Positions 34,104-43,625 of a stretch of DNA of 64,000 nt are shown here, piece after piece. The first letter of the stretch is position 1; each line of letters begins with the position of its first letter. The DNA lies in the NCBI RefSeq assembly GCF_910586915.1, contig NZ_CAJULN010000005.1, forward strand, positions 62,001 to 126,000, in the 5' to 3' direction. Both the position numbers and the translations under genes were made by a program. Source of the stretch: an uncultured Bacteroides sp. GTDB lineage: Bacteria; Bacteroidota; Bacteroidia; Bacteroidales; Bacteroidaceae. A model generated the notes under the pieces. It saw nothing but the letters and a program-made list of their open reading frames with translations. It was not told where the DNA came from and made no database searches.

Positions 34104-35759
34104 ATGGTAGAAAGATTTTTATCACAGACCTCTTTCAGTTCGCAAGAGGACTTCAAGAAGAACTTCAAAATAAACGTTCCGGAAAACTTCAACTTCGGCT
34201 ATGACGTGGTAGACGCCTGGGCTGCCGAGCAACCCGACAAAAACGCACTGCTTTGGACAAACGACAAAGGCGAAAGCCGCCAGTTCTCATTTGCCGACAT
34301 AAAGCGGTACACGGACATGACCGCCTCTTACTTCCAAAGCCTGGGCATCGGTCGCGGCGATATGGTGATGCTGATTCTGAAACGCCGCTACGAGTTTTGG
34401 TACAGTACCATCGCTCTACACAAATTGGGGGCAACGGTTATCCCCGCCACTCATCTGTTGACCAAAAAGGATATCGTCTACCGTTGCAACGCCGCCGACA
34501 TCAAAATGATTGTGGCTGCCGGCGAAGGAATCATCCTGCAACATATCAAAGACGCTCTGCCCGACTGCCCCACTGTCGAAAAACTGATTAGCGTCGGACC
34601 GGAAATTCCCGAAGGCTTCGAAGACTTCCACCGGGGAATAGAGAACGCCGCTCCATTCGTGCGCCCGAGACGTGCAAATACCAACGACGACATCTCGCTG
34701 ATGTATTTCACATCCGGCACTACCGGCGAACCCAAAATGGTAGCACACGACTTCACCTATCCGTTGGGACATATCGCCACAGGCAGCTTTTGGCACAACC
34801 TGGACGAAGAGAGCCTTCATCTCACCATTGCCGACACCGGTTGGGGAAAAGCCGTATGGGGAAAACTGTATGGGCAATGGATTGCCGGAGCCAACATCTT
34901 CGTGTATGACCACGAGAAGTTCACGCCTGCTGCCATCCTCGAAATGATACAGAACCATCGCGTCACCTCTCTCTGCGCGCCGCCCACCATCTTCCGCTTC
35001 CTGATTCACGAAGACCTGATGAAGTTCGACCTCTCCTCACTCAAATACTGCACCATCGCCGGAGAGGCTCTGAACCCCGCCGTATTCGAAACATTCAAGA
35101 AACTAACGGGTATCAAGCTGATGGAAGGCTTCGGACAGACGGAAACAACCCTCACCGTAGCCACCATGCCGTGGATGGAGCCGAAACCAGGAAGTATGGG
35201 ACTGCCCAACCCGCAATACGATGTAGACCTGATAGACTGCGAAGGTCGCTCGGTCGAAGCCGGAGAACAGGGCCAAATTGTTATCCATACAAGCAAAGGC
35301 AAGCCCCTCGGACTTTTCAAAGAGTACTATCGTGATGCGGAACGTACACGCGAAGCATGGCACGACGGTATCTATTACACAGGCGACGTTGCATGGAAAG
35401 ACGAAGACGGCTATCTTTGGTTCGTAGGTCGTGCCGACGACGTTATCAAAAGTTCCGGCTACCGCATCGGCCCCTTTGAAGTAGAAAGTGCCCTGATGAC
35501 TCACCCCGCCGTTGTGGAATGCGCCATCACCGGAGTACCCGACGAGATTCGCGGGCAGGTAGTAAAAGCTACGATTGTGCTGTCGAAAGAGTACAAAGCA
35601 CGTGCCGGAGAAGAACTGATTAAGGAGTTGCAGAATCATGTGAAGAAAGTAACTGCTCCTTATAAATATCCGCGCGTAATTGAATTTGTCAACGAGCTTC
35701 CCAAGACTATCAGTGGCAAGATTCGCCGTGTGGAAATCAGAAAAAACGACGAAAAATAA
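34104..35759 (+). CDS. AMP-binding acyl-CoA synthetase (ACSM/acetyl-CoA synthetase-like)
   Basis: 551 residues, an adenylate-forming enzyme that makes acyl-CoA from a carboxylate, ATP and CoA. Core motifs: MYFTSGTTGEPKMV (P-loop, about 195-208), GFGQTETT (about 342-349), the hinge YYTGDVAWKDEDGYLWFVGR with RADDVIKSSGYRIGP, and the C-terminal catalytic Lys in KTISGKIRR. The overall look is closest to medium-chain and acetyl-CoA synthetases; the chain length cannot be set here. Last gene of the proC-regulator unit, followed by a strong terminator. Confidence 0.88.
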   Translation: MVERFLSQTSFSSQEDFKKNFKINVPENFNFGYDVVDAWAAEQPDKNALLWTNDKGESRQFSFADIKRYTDMTASYFQSLGIGRGDMVMLILKRRYEFWYSTIALHKLGATVIPATHLLTKKDIVYRCNAADIKMIVAAGEGIILQHIKDALPDCPTVEKLISVGPEIPEGFEDFHRGIENAAPFVRPRRANTNDDISLMYFTSGTTGEPKMVAHDFTYPLGHIATGSFWHNLDEESLHLTIADTGWGKAVWGKLYGQWIAGANIFVYDHEKFTPAAILEMIQNHRVTSLCAPPTIFRFLIHEDLMKFDLSSLKYCTIAGEALNPAVFETFKKLTGIKLMEGFGQTETTLTVATMPWMEPKPGSMGLPNPQYDVDLIDCEGRSVEAGEQGQIVIHTSKGKPLGLFKEYYRDAERTREAWHDGIYYTGDVAWKDEDGYLWFVGRADDVIKSSGYRIGPFEVESALMTHPAVVECAITGVPDEIRGQVVKATIVLSKEYKARAGEELIKELQNHVKKVTAPYKYPRVIEFVNELPKTISGKIRRVEIRKNDEK

Positions 35760-35776
35760 ACAGACTCCTTAATAGA

Positions 35777-35827
35777 ACGAGGATATACATACATTTCCCA
35801 AACGGAATAGTGTATGTATATCCTCGT
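35777..35827 (+). terminator. Terminator after the acyl-CoA synthetase gene
   Basis: A 17-bp perfect inverted repeat (35777-35793 with 35811-35827; ACGAGGATATACATACA and its complement), 17 bp past the stop, followed by CTTTG. Confidence 0.8.
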
Positions 35828-35944
35828 CTTTGTATCCCCCACTAACACACGAAATTCAGGAACCAAATCATCAGAAAACAGATATTGGGCAAACATCGGC
35901 ACAGGTTTTTCTCCATCCGGTGTCTATAAATCAATATTTATACT

Positions 35945-35952
35945 TACATTTG
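35945..35952 (+). promoter_or_regulatory. -7 element of the lyase operon
   Basis: TACATTTG matches TAnnTTTG, 37 bp before the lyase ATG. No clear -33 TTTG. Confidence 0.5.
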
Positions 35953-35989
35953 CCACTATATTTATTACAACGTATCAAACCTCAATAAT

Positions 35990-38164
35990 ATGAGAATCAC
36001 TTTCCACATCATTATCTTATTACTAACCGTCCAATTATTGACAACCCACACGGCAGCAGCCAGTACAAACAACGGGACGCCGCACTCTCCCAATGACGTA
36101 TTTGAAACATTAATGGAAAAGATAAGAACGGACTTCGCACAGAATCCGCATATCGACAACATACTGCACAAGTACGATGACGGCAAAGGATGCTTTACCG
36201 ACATAGACTACGGCCGTCGCGACCGCACCAACTGGGAACCCCTCATCCACATAAACCGGCTCTACGATTTCGCCTTTGCCTACACGCATCCGCAGAATAC
36301 ATATTATCAGAACGAAGATATCTACAACAAGATAGTAAAAGGCTTGGAGTATTGGTACGAACGCAATCCGCACTGCAACAACTGGTGGTACAATCAGATT
36401 GCCGAACCGCAGAAAATCGGTATATTGCTTATACAGATGCGCACCGGCAAAAAACAACTTCCTCCCGCACTGGAAACGAAAACCCTGCAACGCATACGCA
36501 AAGAAGGAGGACACCCCGCCAAATGGACAGGTGCCAACCGGACAGATATCGCCCTGCACTGGATTTACCGGTCGTGCCTGGAGAAAAACGAAACCGACCT
36601 GAAAACAGCCCTTGAAAATGCTTATAGCCCGATAGAATATACGGTCAAGGAGGGATTCCAGCATGATAACTCCTACTTCCAGCACGGTGTGCAACTTTAT
36701 ATCGGAGGATATGGCGATGAAATCCTGAAAGGAATCACCCAAGTAGCCATATACACGCAAGGAACCCCCTATGCATTGAGCGATGAAAAGATACAACTCC
36801 TCAGCAAATTCATGCGCGGAACTTACTACCAGACCATACGTGGAAAACATATGCTCTTCGACGTGCTCGGCAGAGGAATAAGTCGGAAAAACATTACCGA
36901 CAAGAGTGCCACCGCCCTGTTTGCCCAACGGATGATTGTCTTAGACCCGAAGCACGCCGATGAATACAAGGCTATCATCGCCCGCCTGGAAGGCGAGCAG
37001 CCTGCCGACTACAAGTTGCAACCGCTGCACACCCACTACTTCCGAGGCGACTATACCCTGCACGTACGCCCAGGATATACCTTCGACGTACGTATGGTAT
37101 CCAACCGAACCATGCGTTGCGAATATGGCAACGGAGAAAATCTGAAAACGTATTTCATGTCAGACGGCTGTACCAATATAGTGACGCAAGGAGACGAATA
37201 TGCAGGTATTTTCCCTGTATGGAACTGGTGCAGAATCCCCGGTACCACTGCTCCGCAACTGGATACGATTCCAATGGCGCCGAGCGACTGGCAGACCAAA
37301 GGAACGTCGGTTTTTGCCGGCGGCGTATCCGACAGCCTCTACGGAGTGTCCGTCTACGACTATACAGACAACTATGCAGGTATCAACACTCAAGCTAAAA
37401 AGGCGTGGTTCTTCTTCGACAACGAAATAGTGTGCTTAGGAGCAGGAATCCATTCCTCTGCCCAAGCCCCTTTATACACCACTATCAACCAATGTCTGCT
37501 CAACAATACGCACATACTGTTGTCACAACGCAACAGACAGTCAACCATTAAAGAAGGAGAATTCTTCCACGACTCACCCGACTGGATATGGCACAACGGA
37601 ATCGGCTATCTCTTCCCTCAAGGGGGCAAGATATTCCTAAGCAACCGGCAGCAAAGCGGCTCGTGGTACGACATTAACCGTACCCAGCCCAAAGAGATGC
37701 AACACCGGGATGTCTTCACACTCGGATTCGACCACGGAACCAACCCTCGCAATAACTCTTACGCCTATATCATTGCCCCCGGAATAACTTCCCCCCGGCA
37801 GATGGAAACATACAACAAAAAGAATCCCGTCGAAATCATAGCCAATACGGACACCATGCAGATTGTAAGACACAAGAAGCTGGGCATCTGGCAAATGGTA
37901 TTCTACCGTGAAGGTACGTTCAGCCATAAGGACATCACCATACAGGTAGATAAGCCGTGTGCTTTAATTATCAAAAATATCTGCCGCGATCATGCAGAAA
38001 TGCATATCGCCGACCCCGCACAAAAACAATCGTGTATCAAAGTAGACATATGCATCCCTAAAGTTTCAAAAAACATCCGAAGTATCTTGTGTGATTTCAA
38101 ACATACAGCTCTCCGCGCCGGTGCATCTCAAAAATATCTTATTACCCGTAATAAAACAAATTAA
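35990..38164 (+). CDS. Polysaccharide lyase family 8 (chondroitin AC/hyaluronate/xanthan lyase type)
   Basis: 724 residues with a Sec signal peptide (about 1-24, TAAAS). The N-terminal alpha/alpha toroid (about 30-350) carries the catalytic set of the family at the right spacing: Asn183 (GANRTD), His232 and Tyr241 (QHGVQLYIGGYG), and Arg295 (DVLGRG). These correspond to Asn175, His225, Tyr234 and Arg288 of chondroitin AC lyase. An aromatic patch, NWWYNQIAEPQ (131-141), lines the cleft. A beta-sandwich follows, with the PGTTAP motif. It would cleave uronate-containing polysaccharide by beta-elimination in the periplasm or at the surface; the substrate is not fixed. The stop overlaps the next start by one base (TAATG). 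No SusC/SusD pair is adjacent, which is unusual for a Bacteroides lyase. Confidence 0.9.
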   Translation: MRITFHIIILLLTVQLLTTHTAAASTNNGTPHSPNDVFETLMEKIRTDFAQNPHIDNILHKYDDGKGCFTDIDYGRRDRTNWEPLIHINRLYDFAFAYTHPQNTYYQNEDIYNKIVKGLEYWYERNPHCNNWWYNQIAEPQKIGILLIQMRTGKKQLPPALETKTLQRIRKEGGHPAKWTGANRTDIALHWIYRSCLEKNETDLKTALENAYSPIEYTVKEGFQHDNSYFQHGVQLYIGGYGDEILKGITQVAIYTQGTPYALSDEKIQLLSKFMRGTYYQTIRGKHMLFDVLGRGISRKNITDKSATALFAQRMIVLDPKHADEYKAIIARLEGEQPADYKLQPLHTHYFRGDYTLHVRPGYTFDVRMVSNRTMRCEYGNGENLKTYFMSDGCTNIVTQGDEYAGIFPVWNWCRIPGTTAPQLDTIPMAPSDWQTKGTSVFAGGVSDSLYGVSVYDYTDNYAGINTQAKKAWFFFDNEIVCLGAGIHSSAQAPLYTTINQCLLNNTHILLSQRNRQSTIKEGEFFHDSPDWIWHNGIGYLFPQGGKIFLSNRQQSGSWYDINRTQPKEMQHRDVFTLGFDHGTNPRNNSYAYIIAPGITSPRQMETYNKKNPVEIIANTDTMQIVRHKKLGIWQMVFYREGTFSHKDITIQVDKPCALIIKNICRDHAEMHIADPAQKQSCIKVDICIPKVSKNIRSILCDFKHTALRAGASQKYLITRNKTN

Positions 38165-40641
38165 TGAAAACAACAATCAACTGTTTCCTTCCTTTCGGCC
38201 GATTGGAAGAAACTATGCAGACGGTTAAAGAATTGCGTGCATCTGCGCCGGTAGACAAAATTTATTTATTGGCTCCGCCAATGACCGATGTTTGCATCCC
38301 CGACTGCGAAGTTATCACTGTAGAGAATGTGCAATCCACACAAGCTATGCAAGCTATTGCCGCACACTCCGACAAGACATATACCTTGCTTTACACCAAA
38401 CGCACTGCACTCAAAATGATTCCGTTTGCTCTCGAAAGAATGACACAAGTGATGGAAATGACACAGGCAGGTATGGTCTACGCCGATCATTATCGGAAAG
38501 TGGACGGTATACAGCAACCGGCTCCGGTCATCGACTATCAATCAGGCAGCCTGCGGGATGACTTTGATTTCGGTTCCGTATTGTTGTTTGACTCCAACGC
38601 TTTTAAGAACGCCCTAAAAGATACTGAAAAAGATTACCAATATGCCGGATTGTATGATTTGAGACTCAACATATCCCAAAAGAGTCAATTAATACATATC
38701 AACGAATATTTATATACGGAAGTAGAAAGCGACAAGCGCAAAAATGACGAAAAGCAGTTTGATTATGTAAATCCTAAAAACCGTCAGATACAGATTGAAA
38801 TGGAGCACGCCTGCACCTGTCATCTGAAGAAGATTGGCGGACTTTTAGATTTGGAGGCCAAGCCTGCCGACTTTACCGGTTACGACTTCGCCTACGAAGC
38901 TTCTGTCATTATTCCCGTACGTAACCGCATCCGTACCATTCGAGAAGCCGTCCGCTCGGCTTTAAGCCAACAGACTTCCTTTCCGTTCAATGTGATTGTT
39001 ATCGACAACCACTCAACAGACGGCACCACCGAAGTTCTTCGCGAACTAAGTGCCGACGAACGGCTGATTCATGTGATTCCCGACAACGATGACCTGAACA
39101 TCGGCGGATGCTGGAATGTGGGTATCCACCATGAGAAATGCGGAAAATTCGCCGTCCAGCTCGACAGTGACGATATCTACAAGGACGAACATACGCTGCA
39201 AATCATTGTCGACACCTTTTACAAGGAGCAATGTGCTATGGTAATCGGCACTTACATGATGACCGATTTCGATATGCACGAAATAGCACCGGGCATTATC
39301 GACCATAAAGAATGGACGCCGGACAACGGACGGAACAACGCTTTACGTATCAACGGTTTGGGAGCTCCGCGTGCATTCTACACTCCCCTGCTCAGGGAAA
39401 TCAAAGTGCCGAACACAAGCTATGGAGAAGACTATGCTCTTGGACTGAGATTCTCGCGCGAGTACCGGATAGGCAGAATATACGATGTGATTTACCTTTG
39501 CCGCCGGTGGGAGGGAAACTCAGATGCTGCGTTACCTATTGAGAAAATCAACCAAAACAACCTGTACAAAGACCGGCTTCGCACATGGGAACTGGAACAA
39601 CGCATCCGGCAACACGATACCACGCCAGAGAACATCTGCGAAGAAATCGAACAACTATACCAAAGACAAATCCTTTCATGGAAACTTGCCAAGGGAAACC
39701 ATCAGGCTTTGGAGCAGTATCGGACACAGACAAAAATCATCGCCGATCTGATAGATGATACCTATATAGAAGCACAGTTGTTCCCGAACCCGAAGCGCAT
39801 CCTGTCGACCACCGCACAGACAGATGCTACCTCCATCCAGTCACGCCCTTGTTTCCTCTGCCAGACAAACCGCCCGCAGGAACAAGAGTGCCTCAACTAC
39901 AGGAATTACCAGATATTGGTAAATCCCTATCCCATTTTCAAACAGCACCTCACCATCGTCGACAAAGAACACAAACCGCAATCCATAGCCGAACGTTTTG
40001 AGGACATGATGGATTTGACCAATGTCATGAGCGAGTATTTCCTCATGTACAACGGTCCGGAATGTGGTGCTTCCGCTCCCGACCATGCTCATTTTCAAGC
40101 CTGCAGCAAGGGAGAGAGCTTAAGTGGAATGTGGTACGAAATCAGAAACGACTTCACGGTATTGACAGACAACGAAACGCTGAACATAACTTATGTAAGC
40201 GAACCGGTCAAATTAATCAATATTAAAGCAGACAGCAAGGAAACAATGTCTGCCGCCTTCCATCAGATTTACGACATCTTGGCCGCCGACAGCAACGGCA
40301 AAGAACCCATGATGAATATTTTAGCCTGGTATGGGCTGGACAACACCAAAGAATATTTCGAAGAGGATTACGACAGCGAATTCGAGGAGGTAGCCGACCT
40401 TCCTTATAGTTGCCTTATCTTCTTACGCAGCAAACACCGTCCAGAGTGTTATTATGCGGAAGGAGACAAACAGATTCTCGTCAGTCCTGCCATCGGCGAA
40501 ATGAACAGCATATTCCCGATTGTGCGTGAAGAAGATATGAAGAAATTAACTCCTGAAAAGATTTATGAAATCTACAAAGAAGTATCCATATCCGAAGAAA
40601 AATCGCAAGAAATCACAGAACGCATCGAAGCCTTATTATGA
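38164..40641 (+). CDS. Glycosyltransferase-2 fused to DUF4922 (histidine-triad-like) domain
   Basis: 825 residues, cytoplasmic. Residues 1-240 look like a degenerate GT-A fold. Residues about 245-500 are a GT2 domain with VIIPVRNRIRTIREA, the DxD-type QLDSDDIYKDE, and GEDYALGLRFSREY. Residues about 550-825 match the DUF4922 type, with a Cys pair (PCFLCQTNRPQ) and DHAHFQAC, an HxHxQ signature of the HIT/GalT nucleotidyltransferase and phosphorylase superfamily. The fusion suggests that a sugar-nucleotide is made or cleaved and then used, but no substrate is known to me. The start overlaps the lyase stop (TAATG) and the stop overlaps the SpoIID gene (ATGA), so translation is coupled on both sides. 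Confidence 0.85.
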   Translation: MKTTINCFLPFGRLEETMQTVKELRASAPVDKIYLLAPPMTDVCIPDCEVITVENVQSTQAMQAIAAHSDKTYTLLYTKRTALKMIPFALERMTQVMEMTQAGMVYADHYRKVDGIQQPAPVIDYQSGSLRDDFDFGSVLLFDSNAFKNALKDTEKDYQYAGLYDLRLNISQKSQLIHINEYLYTEVESDKRKNDEKQFDYVNPKNRQIQIEMEHACTCHLKKIGGLLDLEAKPADFTGYDFAYEASVIIPVRNRIRTIREAVRSALSQQTSFPFNVIVIDNHSTDGTTEVLRELSADERLIHVIPDNDDLNIGGCWNVGIHHEKCGKFAVQLDSDDIYKDEHTLQIIVDTFYKEQCAMVIGTYMMTDFDMHEIAPGIIDHKEWTPDNGRNNALRINGLGAPRAFYTPLLREIKVPNTSYGEDYALGLRFSREYRIGRIYDVIYLCRRWEGNSDAALPIEKINQNNLYKDRLRTWELEQRIRQHDTTPENICEEIEQLYQRQILSWKLAKGNHQALEQYRTQTKIIADLIDDTYIEAQLFPNPKRILSTTAQTDATSIQSRPCFLCQTNRPQEQECLNYRNYQILVNPYPIFKQHLTIVDKEHKPQSIAERFEDMMDLTNVMSEYFLMYNGPECGASAPDHAHFQACSKGESLSGMWYEIRNDFTVLTDNETLNITYVSEPVKLINIKADSKETMSAAFHQIYDILAADSNGKEPMMNILAWYGLDNTKEYFEEDYDSEFEEVADLPYSCLIFLRSKHRPECYYAEGDKQILVSPAIGEMNSIFPIVREEDMKKLTPEKIYEIYKEVSISEEKSQEITERIEALL

Positions 40642-41960
40642 CAGAACCTCAAATAGCAGTCGGCATCCTTTCGGAAAAAGAGATTCGTTTCTCTTTTCCG
40701 GAAGTTTTCCTCTCTTCGGACGGAACATCAACCTCCGGAGCACAGCAAGCCGTTTGGCAGAAAGGGAAAATCCGTTGGCAGAACAAAGAGTACAACGAAT
40801 TATCCTTCACTCCCCTACAGCGTGCTTCTTCTTTCTTTGAACTGCAAGACGTAACCATTGGCATCAACTTCCATTGGGAACGTAAAGAAATTCAACAATT
40901 TGCCGGAGAACTGAAGATTATTGTCGAGGGCAACCGGCTGACTGCTATCAATCTAATTCCTGTCGAAGAGTACCTCACCAATGTTATCTCATCGGAAATG
41001 AGTGCCACTGCTTCACTGGAACTGCTGAAAGCACACGCTGTCATCTCCCGAAGCTGGCTGTTGAACAAATTGAAAACAGAAAAGGAAAAGCCGGCCAGTC
41101 CGGCTATTTCCCAATTCCCGATTCTCAATTCCCAACTACTCAAATGGTACGACCACGAAGCCCACAAGCACTTTGATGTGTGTGCCGACGACCATTGCCA
41201 ACGTTACCAGGGAATGACACGTGCTTCAACGCCGCAGGCTGTTGAGGCCGTTTCCGCCACACGGGGGGAAGTGCTGATGTACGAAGAGAAGATTTGCGAC
41301 ACACGCTTCTCCAAATGCTGCGGCGGTGCTTTCGAGGAGTTTCAAAACTGCTGGGAATACGTAAAGCATCCCTATCTCACCGGACAACGGGACAGTCGGA
41401 CGGAACGCCGCCTGCCCGACCTGACCATAGAAACCGAAGCCGACCAATGGATACGTACTTCGCCCGTTGCATTCTGCAACACACAGGACAAGAAGATGCT
41501 CAACCAGGTTTTAAACACCTACGACCAAGAAACAGCCGATTTCTATCGATGGAAAGTCAGCTACTCCCAACAGGAATTGTCCGAACTGATTCACCGACGT
41601 TCGGGAATTGATTTCGGAAAAATCATAGATTTGATTCCCGTGGAAAGAGGAACCTCCGGCCGCCTTGTCCGGTTGAAGATAGTAGGAACGTTGCGTACGC
41701 TCACCATCGGGAAAGAGTTGGAAATACGCCGCACCCTATCCGCCTCCCATCTTTACAGTTCCGCCTTCGTTGTAGACAAGGAATACACGGAAGAAGAGCC
41801 TGAACTCCCCTCCCGCTTTATCCTTACCGGTGCGGGATGGGGGCATGGAGTGGGGCTTTGCCAAATCGGCGCCGCCGTAATGGGAGAGCAGGGCTATACC
41901 TACGAAGAGATACTGTCGCACTACTACCCCGGCAGTACGATTGAGCGACCATATACCTAA
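40638..41960 (+). CDS. SpoIID/LytB-domain protein without signal peptide
   Basis: 440 residues. The central SpoIID domain includes IPVEEYLTNVISSEM and LLKAHAVISRSWLL (about 115-150), and later GAGWGHGVGLCQIGAAVMG near the C-terminus. Four Cys residues at CADDHCQRY and FSKCCGGAFEE fit a metal or structural site. SpoIID of Bacillus is a lytic transglycosylase acting on stripped peptidoglycan; LytB is an amidase enhancer. Both are exported, whereas this protein begins MTEPQIAVGILSEKEIRF with no signal peptide, suggesting action on cytoplasmic muropeptides or a non-Sec exit. Its partners, an AmpG-like permease and a sugar-nucleotide enzyme, point to wall recycling. Confidence 0.88.
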   Translation: MTEPQIAVGILSEKEIRFSFPEVFLSSDGTSTSGAQQAVWQKGKIRWQNKEYNELSFTPLQRASSFFELQDVTIGINFHWERKEIQQFAGELKIIVEGNRLTAINLIPVEEYLTNVISSEMSATASLELLKAHAVISRSWLLNKLKTEKEKPASPAISQFPILNSQLLKWYDHEAHKHFDVCADDHCQRYQGMTRASTPQAVEAVSATRGEVLMYEEKICDTRFSKCCGGAFEEFQNCWEYVKHPYLTGQRDSRTERRLPDLTIETEADQWIRTSPVAFCNTQDKKMLNQVLNTYDQETADFYRWKVSYSQQELSELIHRRSGIDFGKIIDLIPVERGTSGRLVRLKIVGTLRTLTIGKELEIRRTLSASHLYSSAFVVDKEYTEEEPELPSRFILTGAGWGHGVGLCQIGAAVMGEQGYTYEEILSHYYPGSTIERPYT

Positions 41961-41975
41961 AGTCAGACCGATACC

Positions 41976-43241
41976 ATGAAAACACCGACCTCAAAAAGGA
42001 ACCCCTGGAGCTGGATTCCAACTCTTTACTTTGCCGAAGGGCTGCCTTTCGTAGCAGTAATGACCATTGCCGTCATCATGTACAAGCGCTTGGGATTGTC
42101 GAACAGTGAAATAACCCTTTACACCTCGTGGCTTTATCTCCCCTGGACAATCAAACCTCTATGGAGTCCTTTCGTCGATTTGATCAAGACGAAACGCACT
42201 TGGATTATCGCCATGCAGGGACTTATTGCCGCCGGATTTGCAGGAATTGCCTTTTTTATTCCCACGCCCCACTACGTACAGTCTACACTTGCCTTTTTCT
42301 GGCTCTTAGCGTTCAGTTCCGCCACGCACGACATTGCAGCAGACGGTTTCTATATGCTTGGACTCAACAACAAAGAACAATCTTTCTTTGTAGGTATCCG
42401 CAATACATTCTACCGGCTTGCCAATATCTTCGGACAAGGAATTCTGGTGATGCTGGCAGGATGGCTGGAGACATCGCATAACAATATTCCCTTAGCCTGG
42501 AGCATTACGTTCTACCTGATGGCAGGAATATTTATCGCGCTCACCCTCTATCACCGTTTCGTCCTCCCCCGCCCCGATTCCGACACCAGGCGCCCCGGCG
42601 TGGCAACAGGGGAGTTGCTGAAAAATTTCCTGCTAACCTTCGTCTCTTTCTTCAAGAAAAAACAGGTCGGACTTATGTTCTTCTTTCTGCTCACCTACCG
42701 GTTAGGAGAGTCGCAATTGGCCAAGATAGCCTCTCCTTTCCTGCTCGACGCTGCGGACAAAGGCGGCCTGGGATTATCTACGGCAATAGTCGGAATGATT
42801 TATGGCACGATAGGCGTCATCGCCCTGTTGGCCGGAGGGATTATCAGCAGCTTCCTTGTTTCGCGAGACGGATTCAGAAAATGGTTACTCCCTATGGCCT
42901 TAGCTATCAACTTACCGGACATTTTGTATGTGTGGATGGCTGCCACCACTCCGGACAACCCCATCTACATAGCCATTTGCGTTGCCATCGAGCAGTTGGG
43001 CTATGGATTCGGCTATACGGCCTATACACTTTATCTGATATACATCGCGGAGGGTGAGCACAAGACGGCCCATTACGCCATCGGCACCGGATTTATGGCA
43101 CTTGGAATGATGTTGCCGGGAATGCCCGCAGGATGGCTACAGGAGCAACTCGGATACACTAATTTCTTCATTTGGGTGTGTATCTGCACAATACCCGGTA
43201 TTGCCGCTTCGCTTATGATTCGCAAGCAAATAGAGAGATAA
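41976..43241 (+). CDS. AmpG-like MFS permease
   Basis: 421 residues with 12 predicted membrane segments. The N-terminus (PTLYFAEGLPFVAVMTIAV, then TSWLYLPWTIKPLWSPFVD) and the repeated conserved turns match the AmpG/SLC33-type major facilitator branch. AmpG imports GlcNAc-anhydroMurNAc peptides released from the wall. It begins 15 bp after the SpoIID-like gene and ends the four-gene operon. The substrate here is inferred from family and neighbours. Confidence 0.85.
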   Translation: MKTPTSKRNPWSWIPTLYFAEGLPFVAVMTIAVIMYKRLGLSNSEITLYTSWLYLPWTIKPLWSPFVDLIKTKRTWIIAMQGLIAAGFAGIAFFIPTPHYVQSTLAFFWLLAFSSATHDIAADGFYMLGLNNKEQSFFVGIRNTFYRLANIFGQGILVMLAGWLETSHNNIPLAWSITFYLMAGIFIALTLYHRFVLPRPDSDTRRPGVATGELLKNFLLTFVSFFKKKQVGLMFFFLLTYRLGESQLAKIASPFLLDAADKGGLGLSTAIVGMIYGTIGVIALLAGGIISSFLVSRDGFRKWLLPMALAINLPDILYVWMAATTPDNPIYIAICVAIEQLGYGFGYTAYTLYLIYIAEGEHKTAHYAIGTGFMALGMMLPGMPAGWLQEQLGYTNFFIWVCICTIPGIAASLMIRKQIER

Positions 43242-43281
43242 AAGAAGGTATCGAAGCGCTGTTTTCACCCGTCCCATCACT

Positions 43282-43303
43282 GATTTGCAGCGCATATATG
43301 TCC
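43282..43303. repeat. Single 22-bp palindrome unit identical to the unit at 3837-3858
   Basis: These 22 bases are the exact reverse complement of 3837-3858, 39 kb away, with unrelated flanks. They lie 41 bp past the AmpG-like stop. Each copy contains the CATATATG core. The remainder of 43242-43508 has no recognisable feature. Confidence 0.85.
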
Positions 43304-43508
43304 AATACGCAGAGAAGGTCTGATAGATGGCCTCATTAAGCTAGTTGATTTTCAGCGATATACTTCCCAAAATAGCAAATCCTAAAGAGAAGGTTATATG
43401 GAGGTCGTAAATAAGCCAACTAACTGCAAGTAATAGGTATATAATTCTTTTGAAGATAAATCTCTAAAATATAACATCTTTCAAAGATGTATTATGCATA
43501 GACATTAA

Positions 43509-43553
43509 TGGCGTATGAAAGGAGTACATAACTCCCTACATACGCCACTTTTT
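43509..43553 (+). terminator. Terminator upstream of the R-M genes
   Basis: TGGCGTATG (43509-43517) pairs with CATACGCCA (43539-43547), with inner GGAGT/ACTCC, then CTTTTT. It is 268 bp beyond the AmpG-like gene and may insulate the restriction-modification unit. Confidence 0.8.
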
Positions 43554-43596
43554 AAGTTTCACGAGCAGCAGAAGTGAAATATTGAGGAATTTTACT

Positions 43597-43604
43597 TATC
43601 TTTG
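43597..43604 (+). promoter_or_regulatory. -7 element of the R-M operon
   Basis: TATCTTTG matches TAnnTTTG, 21 bp before the ATG at 43626. It overlaps the TTG at 43602, which argues against that codon as the methyltransferase start. Confidence 0.6.
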
Positions 43605-43625
43605 ACAAGATTATACAAGGTATAT

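Noticed and set aside
43602..43625. TTG start for the DNA methyltransferase
   Set aside because: The TTG lies inside the TATCTTTG promoter element; ATG 43626 is the better start.
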